Assembly: GCA_016200785.1 (NCBI GenBank)
Contig: JACQED010000321.1
Location: forward strand, 1 to 10,263
Direction: 5' to 3'
Source: Chloroflexota bacterium
GTDB taxonomy: Bacteria; Chloroflexota; Anaerolineae; Anaerolineales; JACQED01
DNA length: 10,263 nt
In this document: positions 1 through 5,646 of the stretch, in pieces
Layout: the number at the start of each line of letters is the position of its first letter
How positions within the stretch are numbered: the first letter of the stretch is position 1
Translations under genes and position numbers: made by a program
The notes under the pieces: generated by a model
Told to the model about the DNA's origin: nothing
The model's input: only the letters and a program-made list of their open reading frames with translations
Database searches by the model: none

Positions 1-319
1 ACGGCAGGCGATAGTGAAGCCCCGGCGCGGCGCGAGGCTCGACCACCGCGCCAAAGCGCCGCACGACCGCCGCTTCGCCGGGGTCAACCACGTATACGCC
101 CGACAGCAGGTAAGCGAGGACGGCCAGCGTAAACAGCCACCCCAGGTTGCGGCGCGAGAACAAGCCGCCGACCGCAACGCGGAGGTCGGCGAGCGGAGAA
201 ACGCCTTCGCCGGCGAGCCATCGCAGGCTGGCGCGGATTGCGTCGAGCGTGCCGCGTGCTTGTCCCGGCGGGCGGTCGGGCGCGGGAGGCGGTGTCGAGT
301 CAGTCGTCATCGGGCGCAT
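1..319 (-). CDS. hflK: HflK-like SPFH/band 7 membrane protein (3' part outside window)
   Basis: Only the first 106 codons are visible; the gene runs off the left edge. The product has a proline-rich N-terminal tail, a linker of about 40 residues, one membrane segment (about residues 59-78, LGWLFTLAVLAYLLSGVYVV), then the start of an SPFH domain with DPGEAAVVRRFG and APGLHYRLP, the signature that opens HflK. In the known family HflK pairs with HflC in a membrane cage around the FtsH protease; the same role here is inferred. The ATG at 319 shares its A with the hflC stop codon (TGATG), which suggests coupled translation. A second in-frame ATG at 310 is also possible, and neither has a clear Shine-Dalgarno. 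The order hflC then hflK is the reverse of the usual hflK-hflC order. The visible SPFH start closely resembles that of the fusion protein at 1897-3438, so the two are paralogues. Confidence 0.85.
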   Translation of the reverse strand, partial: MRPMTTDSTPPPAPDRPPGQARGTLDAIRASLRWLAGEGVSPLADLRVAVGGLFSRRNLGWLFTLAVLAYLLSGVYVVDPGEAAVVRRFGAVVEPRAAPGLHYRLP

Positions 320-1230
320 CAGGGAGCAGGCGTCGGCGCGGGCGTCGCGGCGGCGACGTTCGCCGGGTTCAGGTATTTCAACAGTTCAGAGTCGGACGGC
401 AGGATGAGCGTCGTGTTCTGATCCAAGATCGTTTCGTACGACTGCAAGGTGCGGAGGAAGCGATAGAACTCCGGGTCTTTCTGGAATGCGGCGGCGTAGA
501 TGGCGATGGCCTCCGCGTCGGCCTTGCCGCGGGTCTCGGCGGCCTGTTGATTCGCGTCGGCGAGAATCTGCGCCCTCTGCGCTTCGGCGGCGGCGCGAAT
601 CTTCGCGGCCTGCTCGGTGCCCTCGGAGCGGAACTGACGCGCGATGGATTCGCGCTCGGCGCGCATTCGCTGGAAAACGCTGGCGAGATTGGCCTGCGGG
701 AAAGTGAGCGTCTTGAGGCGCACGTCGGTGACGACGAAACCGTACTGCGTGGTGCGATCCGCCGCGGCCTGCGTTACGCGCGTGATCGTGTCGGGCAGTT
801 TCATTTGCGCCGTGTCAATGGTGACGAGTTGTCCGAGTTCCACTTGCCCGAGGGCGACGCCGAGTTCCGATGCGACGATGTCGGCCAGCCGCGTTTCCGC
901 GCCCGACGAATCGCGGACGGTCTTGAGAAAGGCGAGCGCGTCGGTGACTTTCCACGTCGCGTAAGCCTCGACGACGATGTTCTTCTTGTCGGCGGTCAGG
1001 AACTCGGTCTGCGGCAGGCTGTAGACTTGGAGTTGGGTATTGAGGCGCACGACGCTCTGGATCGGGTCGGGCAGTTTGGCGTACAGGCCGGGCGCGGCGA
1101 TCACGCGCACCGGCTCGCCGAACTGAGTGACGACGGCGGCCTCCGTCGCGTCCACCTGAAAGAAAACGAGATTGGCGGCGAGGAAGCCGAGAGCGGCAAG
1201 GCCGAGAAGGACGTTACGGGCAAGTTTCAT
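319..1230 (-). CDS. hflC: HflC-like SPFH protein, FtsH protease modulator
   Basis: A 303-residue protein, close to the usual HflC length. An N-terminal membrane anchor (about residues 6-25) is followed by an SPFH domain opening with VDATEAAVVTQFGEPV and APGLYAKLPDPI. A long Ala/Glu/Arg-rich helix (about 195-250) leads to the HflC-type ending KDPEFYRFLRTLQSYE and a Pro/Ala tail. HflC normally assembles with HflK into a large membrane cage that limits substrate access to FtsH; this is family knowledge. The ATG at 1230 has a good Shine-Dalgarno, GAGGA about 10 bases upstream. It is the only gene in this operon with both a spacer and its own clear binding site, which suits a 112-base gap upstream. 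Its stop overlaps the start of the next hflK. The assignment to HflC rather than HflK rests on length, the short N-terminus and the ending. Confidence 0.92.
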   Translation of the reverse strand: MKLARNVLLGLAALGFLAANLVFFQVDATEAAVVTQFGEPVRVIAAPGLYAKLPDPIQSVVRLNTQLQVYSLPQTEFLTADKKNIVVEAYATWKVTDALAFLKTVRDSSGAETRLADIVASELGVALGQVELGQLVTIDTAQMKLPDTITRVTQAAADRTTQYGFVVTDVRLKTLTFPQANLASVFQRMRAERESIARQFRSEGTEQAAKIRAAAEAQRAQILADANQQAAETRGKADAEAIAIYAAAFQKDPEFYRFLRTLQSYETILDQNTTLILPSDSELLKYLNPANVAAATPAPTPAP

Positions 1231-1259
1231 GAGTGTAGGTTCCTCACTGAAAAACCGTT

Positions 1260-1332
1260 ACCACGAAGACACAAGGACACGAAGAACGCCAAGAGAAACT
1301 TGGTGGCCTTCGTGCCTTCGTGGCTTCGTGGT
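1260..1332. repeat. Imperfect palindrome of TTCGTGG-type units between genes
   Basis: The arms 1260-1284 and 1308-1332 are inverted copies matching at 21 of 25 positions, each built from degenerate ACCACGAAG / CTTCGTGGT units. Within the loop, CCAAG (1289-1293) pairs with CTTGG (1299-1303), so one long hairpin can form. On the minus strand the hairpin follows the DUF6174-like gene and is soon followed by five T residues (1251-1255 on the plus strand are A or near it), so it could act as a weak terminator or attenuator ahead of hflC. Repeats of this type occur, from memory, as dispersed intergenic elements in several environmental phyla. The remainder of the 112-base gap (1231-1342) holds only the hflC Shine-Dalgarno. 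Confidence 0.8.
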
Positions 1333-1342
1333 AGATCTTCTC

Positions 1343-1900
1343 TTAGGGCGGCGAGATCGGCGCTAACGACGTGACTTTCACCTGCATACCGGCGAATCCG
1401 AAAGTTGAGCACCCGCCTCTGAGCAGCCATTGCCCCCAGTAATCGGGATTGAGCCACAGCGCGTGATTGCTCAAATGAACGTCGATCTGGCGCGGGTATC
1501 CCCACTGATAATCGTAGACGACTTGCACGACGACCATGCCATTCGCCCGGCAATGATTGTTCTTCGCGTAGAATTCAATCTCGTCGAACAGACTCGTGAT
1601 CGTTCCTGCCCTGCGGCGGCAGGTGTTGTCGTAGAGGGTGACGACTTTCTCGTCTTTGATCTCCGCCTCTTGACGACACGTCATGCCCGTGTCGCTGAGG
1701 AGATCGAGCGCCATCCGATAGCGCAAAAAGGGGCGGGCAGCCCACAGGCGCTTGGCCGTAGCGAATCCGGGCACTGAGAGAATGCGCCAGAATTGCGCGG
1801 TCACCAGCCCGGCGACGGCTATCAGCGCGCAGGCGGGGATCACGCCGATGAAAATCAGCCGCCGGTGCTCAGCCAGAAATGAACGCCCGTTGCGTTTCAT
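1343..1900 (-). CDS. Small membrane-anchored protein resembling DUF6174
   Basis: A 185-residue protein with a basic N-terminus, one hydrophobic segment (about residues 15-36) and a probably extracytoplasmic remainder. The segment TITSLFDEIE (100-109) followed by VVYDYQWGYPRQIDV (127-141) resembles the pattern T-I-x-x-L-F-D-x-I ... Y-D-x-x-x-G-Y-P-x-x-I of DUF6174 proteins, small secreted or lipoprotein-like domains of unknown function. The cysteines at 75, 94, 117 and 164 could form disulfides outside the membrane. The ATG overlaps the stop of the CDF-SPFH gene by four bases (ATGA) and has no visible Shine-Dalgarno, so translation is probably coupled. Its place between two SPFH genes suggests a partner of the SPFH complex, but the sequence shows no enzymatic motif. 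The family match is from memory and moderately sure; the gene itself is clear. Confidence 0.75.
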   Translation of the reverse strand: MKRNGRSFLAEHRRLIFIGVIPACALIAVAGLVTAQFWRILSVPGFATAKRLWAARPFLRYRMALDLLSDTGMTCRQEAEIKDEKVVTLYDNTCRRRAGTITSLFDEIEFYAKNNHCRANGMVVVQVVYDYQWGYPRQIDVHLSNHALWLNPDYWGQWLLRGGCSTFGFAGMQVKVTSLAPISPP

Positions 1901-3438
1901 GGCTGGGGCGGAAAAGTCTGCGCGCCGCCCGCGCCCGGCAGCCAGAGGTCGGTCGTCTGCAGGCGGACGGCCGAGTCGATGATGAACTTGCGCGCGCCGG
2001 GCAAGACCTTTTCGGCTTCTTCAAGATACAGCCGGATGCGGGTGACGCCCGGCGCTTTGGCGTACGCGCTCTGCCGGCTGGTGAAGAGCGCCGCGTCGCC
2101 GGTTGCCTGCGCGAGTTTTTCCGAACGATACCCGTTCGCGGCCTGGATGGCGGCCTCGGCATCGCCGCGCGCAACCGGCACAATTTCGTTTTGATACGCT
2201 CGCGCTTCGTTGATGAAGGTGTTTCTGTCTTCGCGCGCGCTGGCCACATCGCGAAAGGCATCGGCCACGTCGGGGGGCGGGCTGCTTTCCAGCAATTGCA
2301 CGCTGAGCACCGTCAGGCCGACTCGGTAGCCGTCGAGAGCCGATTGGGCGAGCGCGGCGGCGCGATTCTGCACGGCGGCCCTGTCCACGGTCAGCAGCGC
2401 ATCTACGCCCTCCTGCGCTACCACCTGACGCATGGCCGATTCTCCGGCTTGCGCCACCAGCGCATCGGGCGCGGCAGTGTTCAGCAGATAGGCCGCCGGG
2501 TCGCTCACCCGGTAATGCAAACTGAGTCGGACGGTGATCAGATTCTCGTCGCCCGTGAGCATGAGGTTGGCCGGAGTCTCGGCGCGGCGCACGGCGTTGA
2601 CCGCCACGGCGTCTGCGCGGTCAACGGGCCACGGCACGCGATAGTGCAGGCCGGGTGCGGCGTTCGCGTCGATCACGCGCCCGAAACGCCGGACGACGCC
2701 GATCTCGCCTGGCTCGATGAAGAAGAAACCGGACAGCAGATACAAACCGGTGAGGAGCACCGCCGCCACTGGGGCGAAGCCGCGCCAGACGGCCGAGGCG
2801 ACGGGCGGCCCGCCGTCAACGTCCAGCGGGGCTTTCCGCTTCAAGCCGCGCCGCGCCGAGGCGACGATCTCCCAACCGGAGAACAACACGAAGACGACGA
2901 CGACCGCCGCCGCCGCGCGATCGAGGCCGGGCAATCCCAGCGCCGCGCCACCCAGCCCGGCGACGACGACGATGGAGGCGTAGATGTCGAGTTGCGCGTG
3001 ATAGCCGCCGGCGATCAACGCCGGCGAGTTCGTCTGCCGGCCGACGTAACCCTCGTAACGGGCGAGGACGTAGGCCACCGGAATCGTCACCAGCGCCGCG
3101 AGCGCGGCCGGGCCGACGTTCGTCAGAGTCGGCGGCTCGCGCAGAAGCACCTCGCGGACGATGTCGAAGCCGCCATAAAAGAGGGCGGCGGCTACCCCGA
3201 TCGCGACCCAGTTCTCGAATTGCTTGATGTCGGACTGGAAGTTGCCGCGCGACGCGTCCCCGCGTGTGAGGAACAAGCCGATGAGGACGAGCACACCGGT
3301 CGCGGCATCGGCGACGGATTGGATGGCGCTGGCGCGGAGTGACAGACTGCCGGAGGCGGCGGCCAGCCAGAACTTGAAGCCGATGACCAGCGCGTTGACG
3401 AGGAGGGTGACGAAGACGGTTCGTTCTTTGCGATTCAT
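1897..3438 (-). CDS. Fusion of CDF-like (cation efflux) membrane domain to HflK-type SPFH domain
   Basis: A 513-residue two-part protein. Residues 1-200 look like the membrane domain of a cation diffusion facilitator: the first helix ends in SGSLSLRASAIQSVAD, then a spacer with the conserved glutamate region (KQFENW, E75), more hydrophobic helices, and GGYHAQLDIYASIVVVAG in the position of CDF helix 5. Of the four metal ligands in the usual TM2/TM5 site, D44, H147 and D151 are present and the H/D of TM2 is Q40. The cytoplasmic CDF C-terminal domain is absent. Residues 220-513 are HflK-like: a membrane segment (about 222-241), EPGEIGVVRRFG, GLHYRVPWPVDRADAV, an SPFH domain and a helical stretch rich in Ala, Glu and Arg. 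The ATG overlaps the thpR stop (ATGA). The CDF part may carry metal ions, sense them, or serve only as an anchor. The N-terminal homology is read by eye. Confidence 0.85.
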   Translation of the reverse strand: MNRKERTVFVTLLVNALVIGFKFWLAAASGSLSLRASAIQSVADAATGVLVLIGLFLTRGDASRGNFQSDIKQFENWVAIGVAAALFYGGFDIVREVLLREPPTLTNVGPAALAALVTIPVAYVLARYEGYVGRQTNSPALIAGGYHAQLDIYASIVVVAGLGGAALGLPGLDRAAAAVVVVFVLFSGWEIVASARRGLKRKAPLDVDGGPPVASAVWRGFAPVAAVLLTGLYLLSGFFFIEPGEIGVVRRFGRVIDANAAPGLHYRVPWPVDRADAVAVNAVRRAETPANLMLTGDENLITVRLSLHYRVSDPAAYLLNTAAPDALVAQAGESAMRQVVAQEGVDALLTVDRAAVQNRAAALAQSALDGYRVGLTVLSVQLLESSPPPDVADAFRDVASAREDRNTFINEARAYQNEIVPVARGDAEAAIQAANGYRSEKLAQATGDAALFTSRQSAYAKAPGVTRIRLYLEEAEKVLPGARKFIIDSAVRLQTTDLWLPGAGGAQTFPPQP

Positions 3439-4055
3439 TCGGCCTGGCTGCCCAGAGGCGCGTCATAGAGTCGGGCATAGATCGCCCCACCCGCCTGAAG
3501 ATCGCTTTTCATTAAGTTCACTCTGTCAACCCTGACAATCCCCAATTCGCCGGTCTTCGTCGCCTGCACGATCTCTCCGATCTGTTTGGCGACCGGCCCG
3601 TGGACGTCGCGGCCCACGCGCCCGAGCGTGAGGTGAGGATTGAAGCCCCGCTCGCCGGCCTCGCGCGGATATCCGAGGCGGGCGGTGCCGGCCTCGATAG
3701 CCCTCTGCAATCGCTCCAGCGCGCCCGCCGGATCGCGCACGCCGACCCACACGACGCGCGGCTGTCGCGCGTTGGGGAAGCAGCCGAGGTCGCCGGCGGA
3801 GCACTCGAACGGCGCGACAATCTGCGCCGCCGAGGCGATGATTGACTGGAGCGGGCCGAGTTGCGAGTGCGGGGTATCGCCGAGGAATTTCAATGTGAGG
3901 TGAATCCCCTCAGCCCGCACCCAGCGCACCGCGCGCGCGGGGAGCGCCATGTCGAGGCGGGTCATCACGTCGGACAGTTGAGCGCACAGCGCAGGCGGCA
4001 GTTCGATAGCGATAAACGTGCGGAGTGTCGCTGGGGCGGCCAAGGGGTAACTCAA
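3435..4055 (-). CDS. thpR: RNA 2',3'-cyclic phosphodiesterase (2H family)
   Basis: A 206-residue protein of the LigT/ThpR branch of the 2H phosphoesterases. It opens with the typical TFIAIELP, and carries both catalytic HxT motifs: HLTLKFLGD with H52 and NPHLTLGRV with H141. Family members open 2',3'-cyclic phosphates to 2'-phosphates and can join tRNA halves in vitro; the natural substrate is often unclear. The preferred start is TTG at 4055, overlapping the TGA stop of the upstream hydrolase gene by four bases; no ATG lies before the conserved core. The product would have about 11 extra residues before the usual family start. It ends by overlapping the CDF-SPFH gene. Membership in an SPFH operon is probably a matter of shared expression and gives no clear functional link. 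Confidence 0.93.
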   Translation of the reverse strand: MSYPLAAPATLRTFIAIELPPALCAQLSDVMTRLDMALPARAVRWVRAEGIHLTLKFLGDTPHSQLGPLQSIIASAAQIVAPFECSAGDLGCFPNARQPRVVWVGVRDPAGALERLQRAIEAGTARLGYPREAGERGFNPHLTLGRVGRDVHGPVAKQIGEIVQATKTGELGIVRVDRVNLMKSDLQAGGAIYARLYDAPLGSQAE

Positions 4056-4840
4056 GCGGGAGCAGCGAGAAACGACGACAACAGCGAGTTGAACTCGGCG
4101 GCTTTGTCGTCAACGGGCGAATGGCCGGTCGGCATCACGACCAACTGCGCGTCCGGAACGCGCTCGGCGGCGAGGCGACCCTCACGCGGCGACACGACCA
4201 GATCGCGCGCGCCCACGACGACGAGTGAAGGCGCGGCGATCTGCGGCAACCTCGACGTCGTATCGTAGCCCGTGAGCGCGCGAAGCCCGCCCAGCGCCGA
4301 CTCGATGGTCGCCTTGGTCAAATCCTGCGGGTTGCGCCCCACCTGTGCCGCCAGCAATCGCCCGAAGGGGCTTTTGACCACGACCGGCCACACCTGCATC
4401 GTCAGCGAGAGCAAAGGCCGGTCGAAGCCGCGATTGATCAGTCGGTGCACTTGCAGGCGGGTGCGCCCGGTGACAACCGGGTTGACGACGACGAGTCTCT
4501 GAACGAAGTCGCGATGCGTCGCGGCCAGGTCGAGCGCGATCATGCCACCCATCGAATGCCCGACCACGTGCGCCCGCTCGATGCCGGCTTCTCGCGCGAA
4601 GGCACGCACATAGGCAGTGAAGTTGGGGACGGTGTACCAGCCGTTCGCCGGCTTGTCCGAGTCGCCGAAACCGGCGAGGTCTATCGCCCAACAGCGGAAA
4701 TGCGGCGCGAGAAACTCCATCGCGCCCTGCCACATGCGGCAGGAACTTGCCCAACCGTGAATGAACAAAACGTCCGGGCCGGTTCCGCTGGCAAGGTAGT
4801 GGAGATTGAGGTCCTGAACGCGAAGCGTTTCCGTCTGCAT
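4052..4840 (-). CDS. Alpha/beta-fold hydrolase
   Basis: A 262-residue cytosolic protein of the alpha/beta hydrolase (Abhydrolase_1) fold and of typical length. HGW (28-30) supplies the oxyanion loop and DLAGFGDSDKP (54-64) follows. The nucleophile elbow is GHSMGG with S96, the acid is D213 in GARDLVV, and the histidine is H240 in TGHSP. All three catalytic residues are therefore present, so an active esterase, lipase or C-C bond hydrolase is likely; the substrate cannot be read from the sequence. No signal peptide is seen. It is the first gene of the six-gene minus-strand operon. The ATG at 4840 has no Shine-Dalgarno and lies 8 bases after a TATAAT box, so the mRNA may be leaderless. Confidence 0.93.
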   Translation of the reverse strand: MQTETLRVQDLNLHYLASGTGPDVLFIHGWASSCRMWQGAMEFLAPHFRCWAIDLAGFGDSDKPANGWYTVPNFTAYVRAFAREAGIERAHVVGHSMGGMIALDLAATHRDFVQRLVVVNPVVTGRTRLQVHRLINRGFDRPLLSLTMQVWPVVVKSPFGRLLAAQVGRNPQDLTKATIESALGGLRALTGYDTTSRLPQIAAPSLVVVGARDLVVSPREGRLAAERVPDAQLVVMPTGHSPVDDKAAEFNSLLSSFLAAPA

Positions 4841-4848
4841 CCAAAAAG

Positions 4849-4854
4849 ATTATA
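4849..4854 (-). promoter_or_regulatory. -10 box of a probable leaderless promoter for the minus-strand operon
   Basis: On the minus strand a perfect TATAAT lies 8 bases before the ATG of the hydrolase gene (4840). A start of transcription 6-8 bases after the box would fall on or next to the ATG, giving an mRNA with no leader; the absence of a Shine-Dalgarno fits. No good -35 is found at 16-18 bases. A TTGTCA at 4867-4872 is only 12 bases away, so the promoter may need an activator or be weak. It overlaps the -35 region of the divergent plus-strand promoter at 4866. Confidence 0.45.
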
Positions 4855-4865
4855 TCATATTGCAT

Positions 4866-4893
4866 TTGACAATCCTCCCGGCCTGTGTATAAT
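4866..4893 (+). promoter_or_regulatory. Near-perfect sigma-70 promoter for a short transcript
   Basis: TTGACA (4866-4871), a 16-base spacer and TATAAT (4888-4893), both hexamers exact consensus. Transcription should start near 4900. It points away from the hydrolase operon and towards the small structured unit ending at the terminator 5056-5094. Eleven bases, TTGACAATCCT, recur at the second promoter at 5101. Confidence 0.85.
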
Positions 4894-4987
4894 GGAGCCA
4901 TTGTCGCCCACGGCTCGACTACGTGGGCTATTCATTCCGCAAGACCCGCGAAGTGCTATCCTAAAGAAAGGAGGAGGTGGTGCCCCG

Positions 4988-5035
4988 ATGAAGAACTCTG
5001 GTAGTCCCCGCGCCGTGGCGCCCCTCCTCAAATAG
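4988..5035 (+). CDS. 15-codon small ORF with strong ribosome binding site (possible leader peptide)
   Basis: ATG at 4988, stop TAG at 5033, predicted peptide MKNSGSPRAVAPLLK. A long purine-rich Shine-Dalgarno, GGAGGAGG (4970-4977), ends 10 bases before the ATG and is the strongest in the window. Codons 13-14 (within 5023-5029) are the exact complement of the Shine-Dalgarno, so the peptide's own codons can hide its binding site, and the stop codon lies inside the outer helix. There is no run of a single amino acid as in classical attenuator peptides. It may be a leader peptide, a true small protein, or a chance ORF in a structured RNA. Confidence 0.45.
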   Translation: MKNSGSPRAVAPLLK

Positions 5036-5055
5036 GATAAGGACGCCACGGCGCA

Positions 5056-5094
5056 ACAAAGGGCCGCTCGATTTTGGAGCGGCTCTTTGTATTT
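5056..5094 (+). terminator. Rho-independent terminator of the small transcript
   Basis: A 14-bp stem (5056-5069 with 5077-5090, one G-T wobble) with the 7-base loop GATTTTG, its top half GC-rich (GCCGCTC / GAGCGGC) and its foot ACAAAG / CTTTGT. The T-rich stretch CTTTGTATTT lies on the 3' side. It ends the unit started at 4866 just before the promoter at 5101. Confidence 0.85.
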
Positions 5095-5100
5095 AAGTCG

Positions 5101-5129
5101 TTGACAATCCTGCTTACACCTGCCATAAT
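5101..5129 (+). promoter_or_regulatory. Sigma-70 promoter of the DUF4956/HypE-like operon
   Basis: TTGACA (5101-5106), 17-base spacer, CATAAT (5124-5129) preceded by TG-C, an extended -10. Transcription would start near 5136, giving a leader of about 14 bases with an AGAGGA Shine-Dalgarno at 5139-5144. It directly follows the terminator, which insulates it from the upstream unit. Confidence 0.85.
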
Positions 5130-5149
5130 CCGGTTCACAGAGGATGGCT

Positions 5150-5635
5150 ATGGAACTGACACAAACATGGACGTGGGGATTGATCGGCGATTACCTCCTG
5201 CGCTTCGGCGCGGCGATACTCGTCGGCGTGGTGCTGGCGCTTCACCCGGTGCGCCTGCGCCGCTGGGGCGCTGGGCTGAACTGGGGCACGGTGCAGGCCC
5301 AGATTCTCATCGCCTTCGCCGGCGCGCTGATGGTGATCATGGTCGGCGAGAGCGTGGCGCGCGCTTTCGGGCTGGTGGGCATCGGCACGCTCATTCGCTT
5401 CCGCACCACCCTGCGCGACCCGCGCGACATCGCCGTGCTGTTTCTGCTCATCGGCCTCGGCATGGGATGCGGCATCAAGTTGTATCCGATCGTCGCGCTG
5501 GCGACAGCGGTCGTTTTCGTCCTGCTGTTCGCGCTGGAGATCGGCCGGCCGCCTGACAAGCAGGGAAAGAAAAGCAAGAAGCGCGAGGCCGGCGAGATCG
5601 CGCTTGGCCGGGACATCGAGGCCGCCAAGGCATAA
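5150..5635 (+). CDS. DUF4956 / MgtC-like integral membrane protein
   Basis: A 161-residue hydrophobic protein with about four membrane segments (roughly residues 15-32, 50-68, 95-109, 113-131) and a Lys-rich cytoplasmic tail (135-161). The segment ARAFGLVGIGTLIRFRTTL and then RDPRDIAVLFLLIGLGMGCG matches the conserved core of DUF4956 proteins, which resembles MgtC/SapB. The function of DUF4956 is not established. The ATG at 5150 is preferred over the in-frame ATG at 5144 because AGAGGA (5139-5144) is correctly spaced only for 5150. It is followed after 11 bases by the HypE-like gene, so both are probably one mRNA from the promoter at 5101. Confidence 0.82.
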   Translation: MELTQTWTWGLIGDYLLRFGAAILVGVVLALHPVRLRRWGAGLNWGTVQAQILIAFAGALMVIMVGESVARAFGLVGIGTLIRFRTTLRDPRDIAVLFLLIGLGMGCGIKLYPIVALATAVVFVLLFALEIGRPPDKQGKKSKKREAGEIALGRDIEAAKA

Positions 5636-5646
5636 CGCGGCAGCCC

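Larger units (their letters stand above)
4900..5094 (+). ncRNA. Small structured transcript: sRNA, leader or dual-function RNA
   Basis: A strong promoter at 4866-4893 and a 14-bp terminator hairpin at 5056-5090 bound a transcript of about 195 bases. Visible structure: a 5' hairpin GCCCACG (4906-4912) with CGTGGGC (4922-4928); TATCCTA (4957-4963) with TAGGATA (5033-5039); GAGGAGG (4971-4977) with CCTCCTC (5023-5029), which would hide a ribosome binding site; and a rival 11-bp pairing of 5010-5020 with 5044-5054. A 15-codon ORF lies inside. It does not match tRNA, 6S, SRP, tmRNA or T-box features that I can recall. The next gene has its own promoter, so a free-standing RNA is the likelier reading. 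Exact ends are inferred. Confidence 0.6.

Noticed and set aside
1260..1332. Possible CRISPR array or tandem coding repeat from the repeated CACGAAG / TTCGTGG units
   Set aside because: The units are short, adjoining and arranged as one inverted repeat; there are no unique spacers and no cas genes.
238..1374. A plus-strand open frame of 378 codons opposite hflC
   Set aside because: It is the shadow of hflC and runs through the palindromic repeat; the composition is low in normal hydrophobic residues and no motif is visible.
1879..3342. A long plus-strand open frame (487 codons) opposite the CDF-SPFH gene
   Set aside because: The product is Arg/Gly/Asp-rich without recognisable motifs, and the minus-strand frame has clear domains and operon overlaps. 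Long antisense frames are expected at this GC content.
4900..5094. Identification of the small transcript as 6S RNA, T-box, tRNA, SRP RNA or tmRNA
   Set aside because: The 5' and 3' ends do not pair as in 6S RNA, there is no T-box specifier or TGGNACCGCG element, no cloverleaf, and no SRP apical motif is visible.
4866..5149. The promoter at 4866 as the promoter of the DUF4956 gene, with the interval as its attenuated leader
   Set aside because: A near-consensus promoter at 5101 lies after the terminator and gives a short, well-formed leader. Read-through regulation is not excluded but is not needed.
5144..5152. ATG at 5144 as the start of the DUF4956 gene
   Set aside because: The Shine-Dalgarno AGAGGA (5139-5144) overlaps that ATG; the in-frame ATG at 5150 has the correct spacing.
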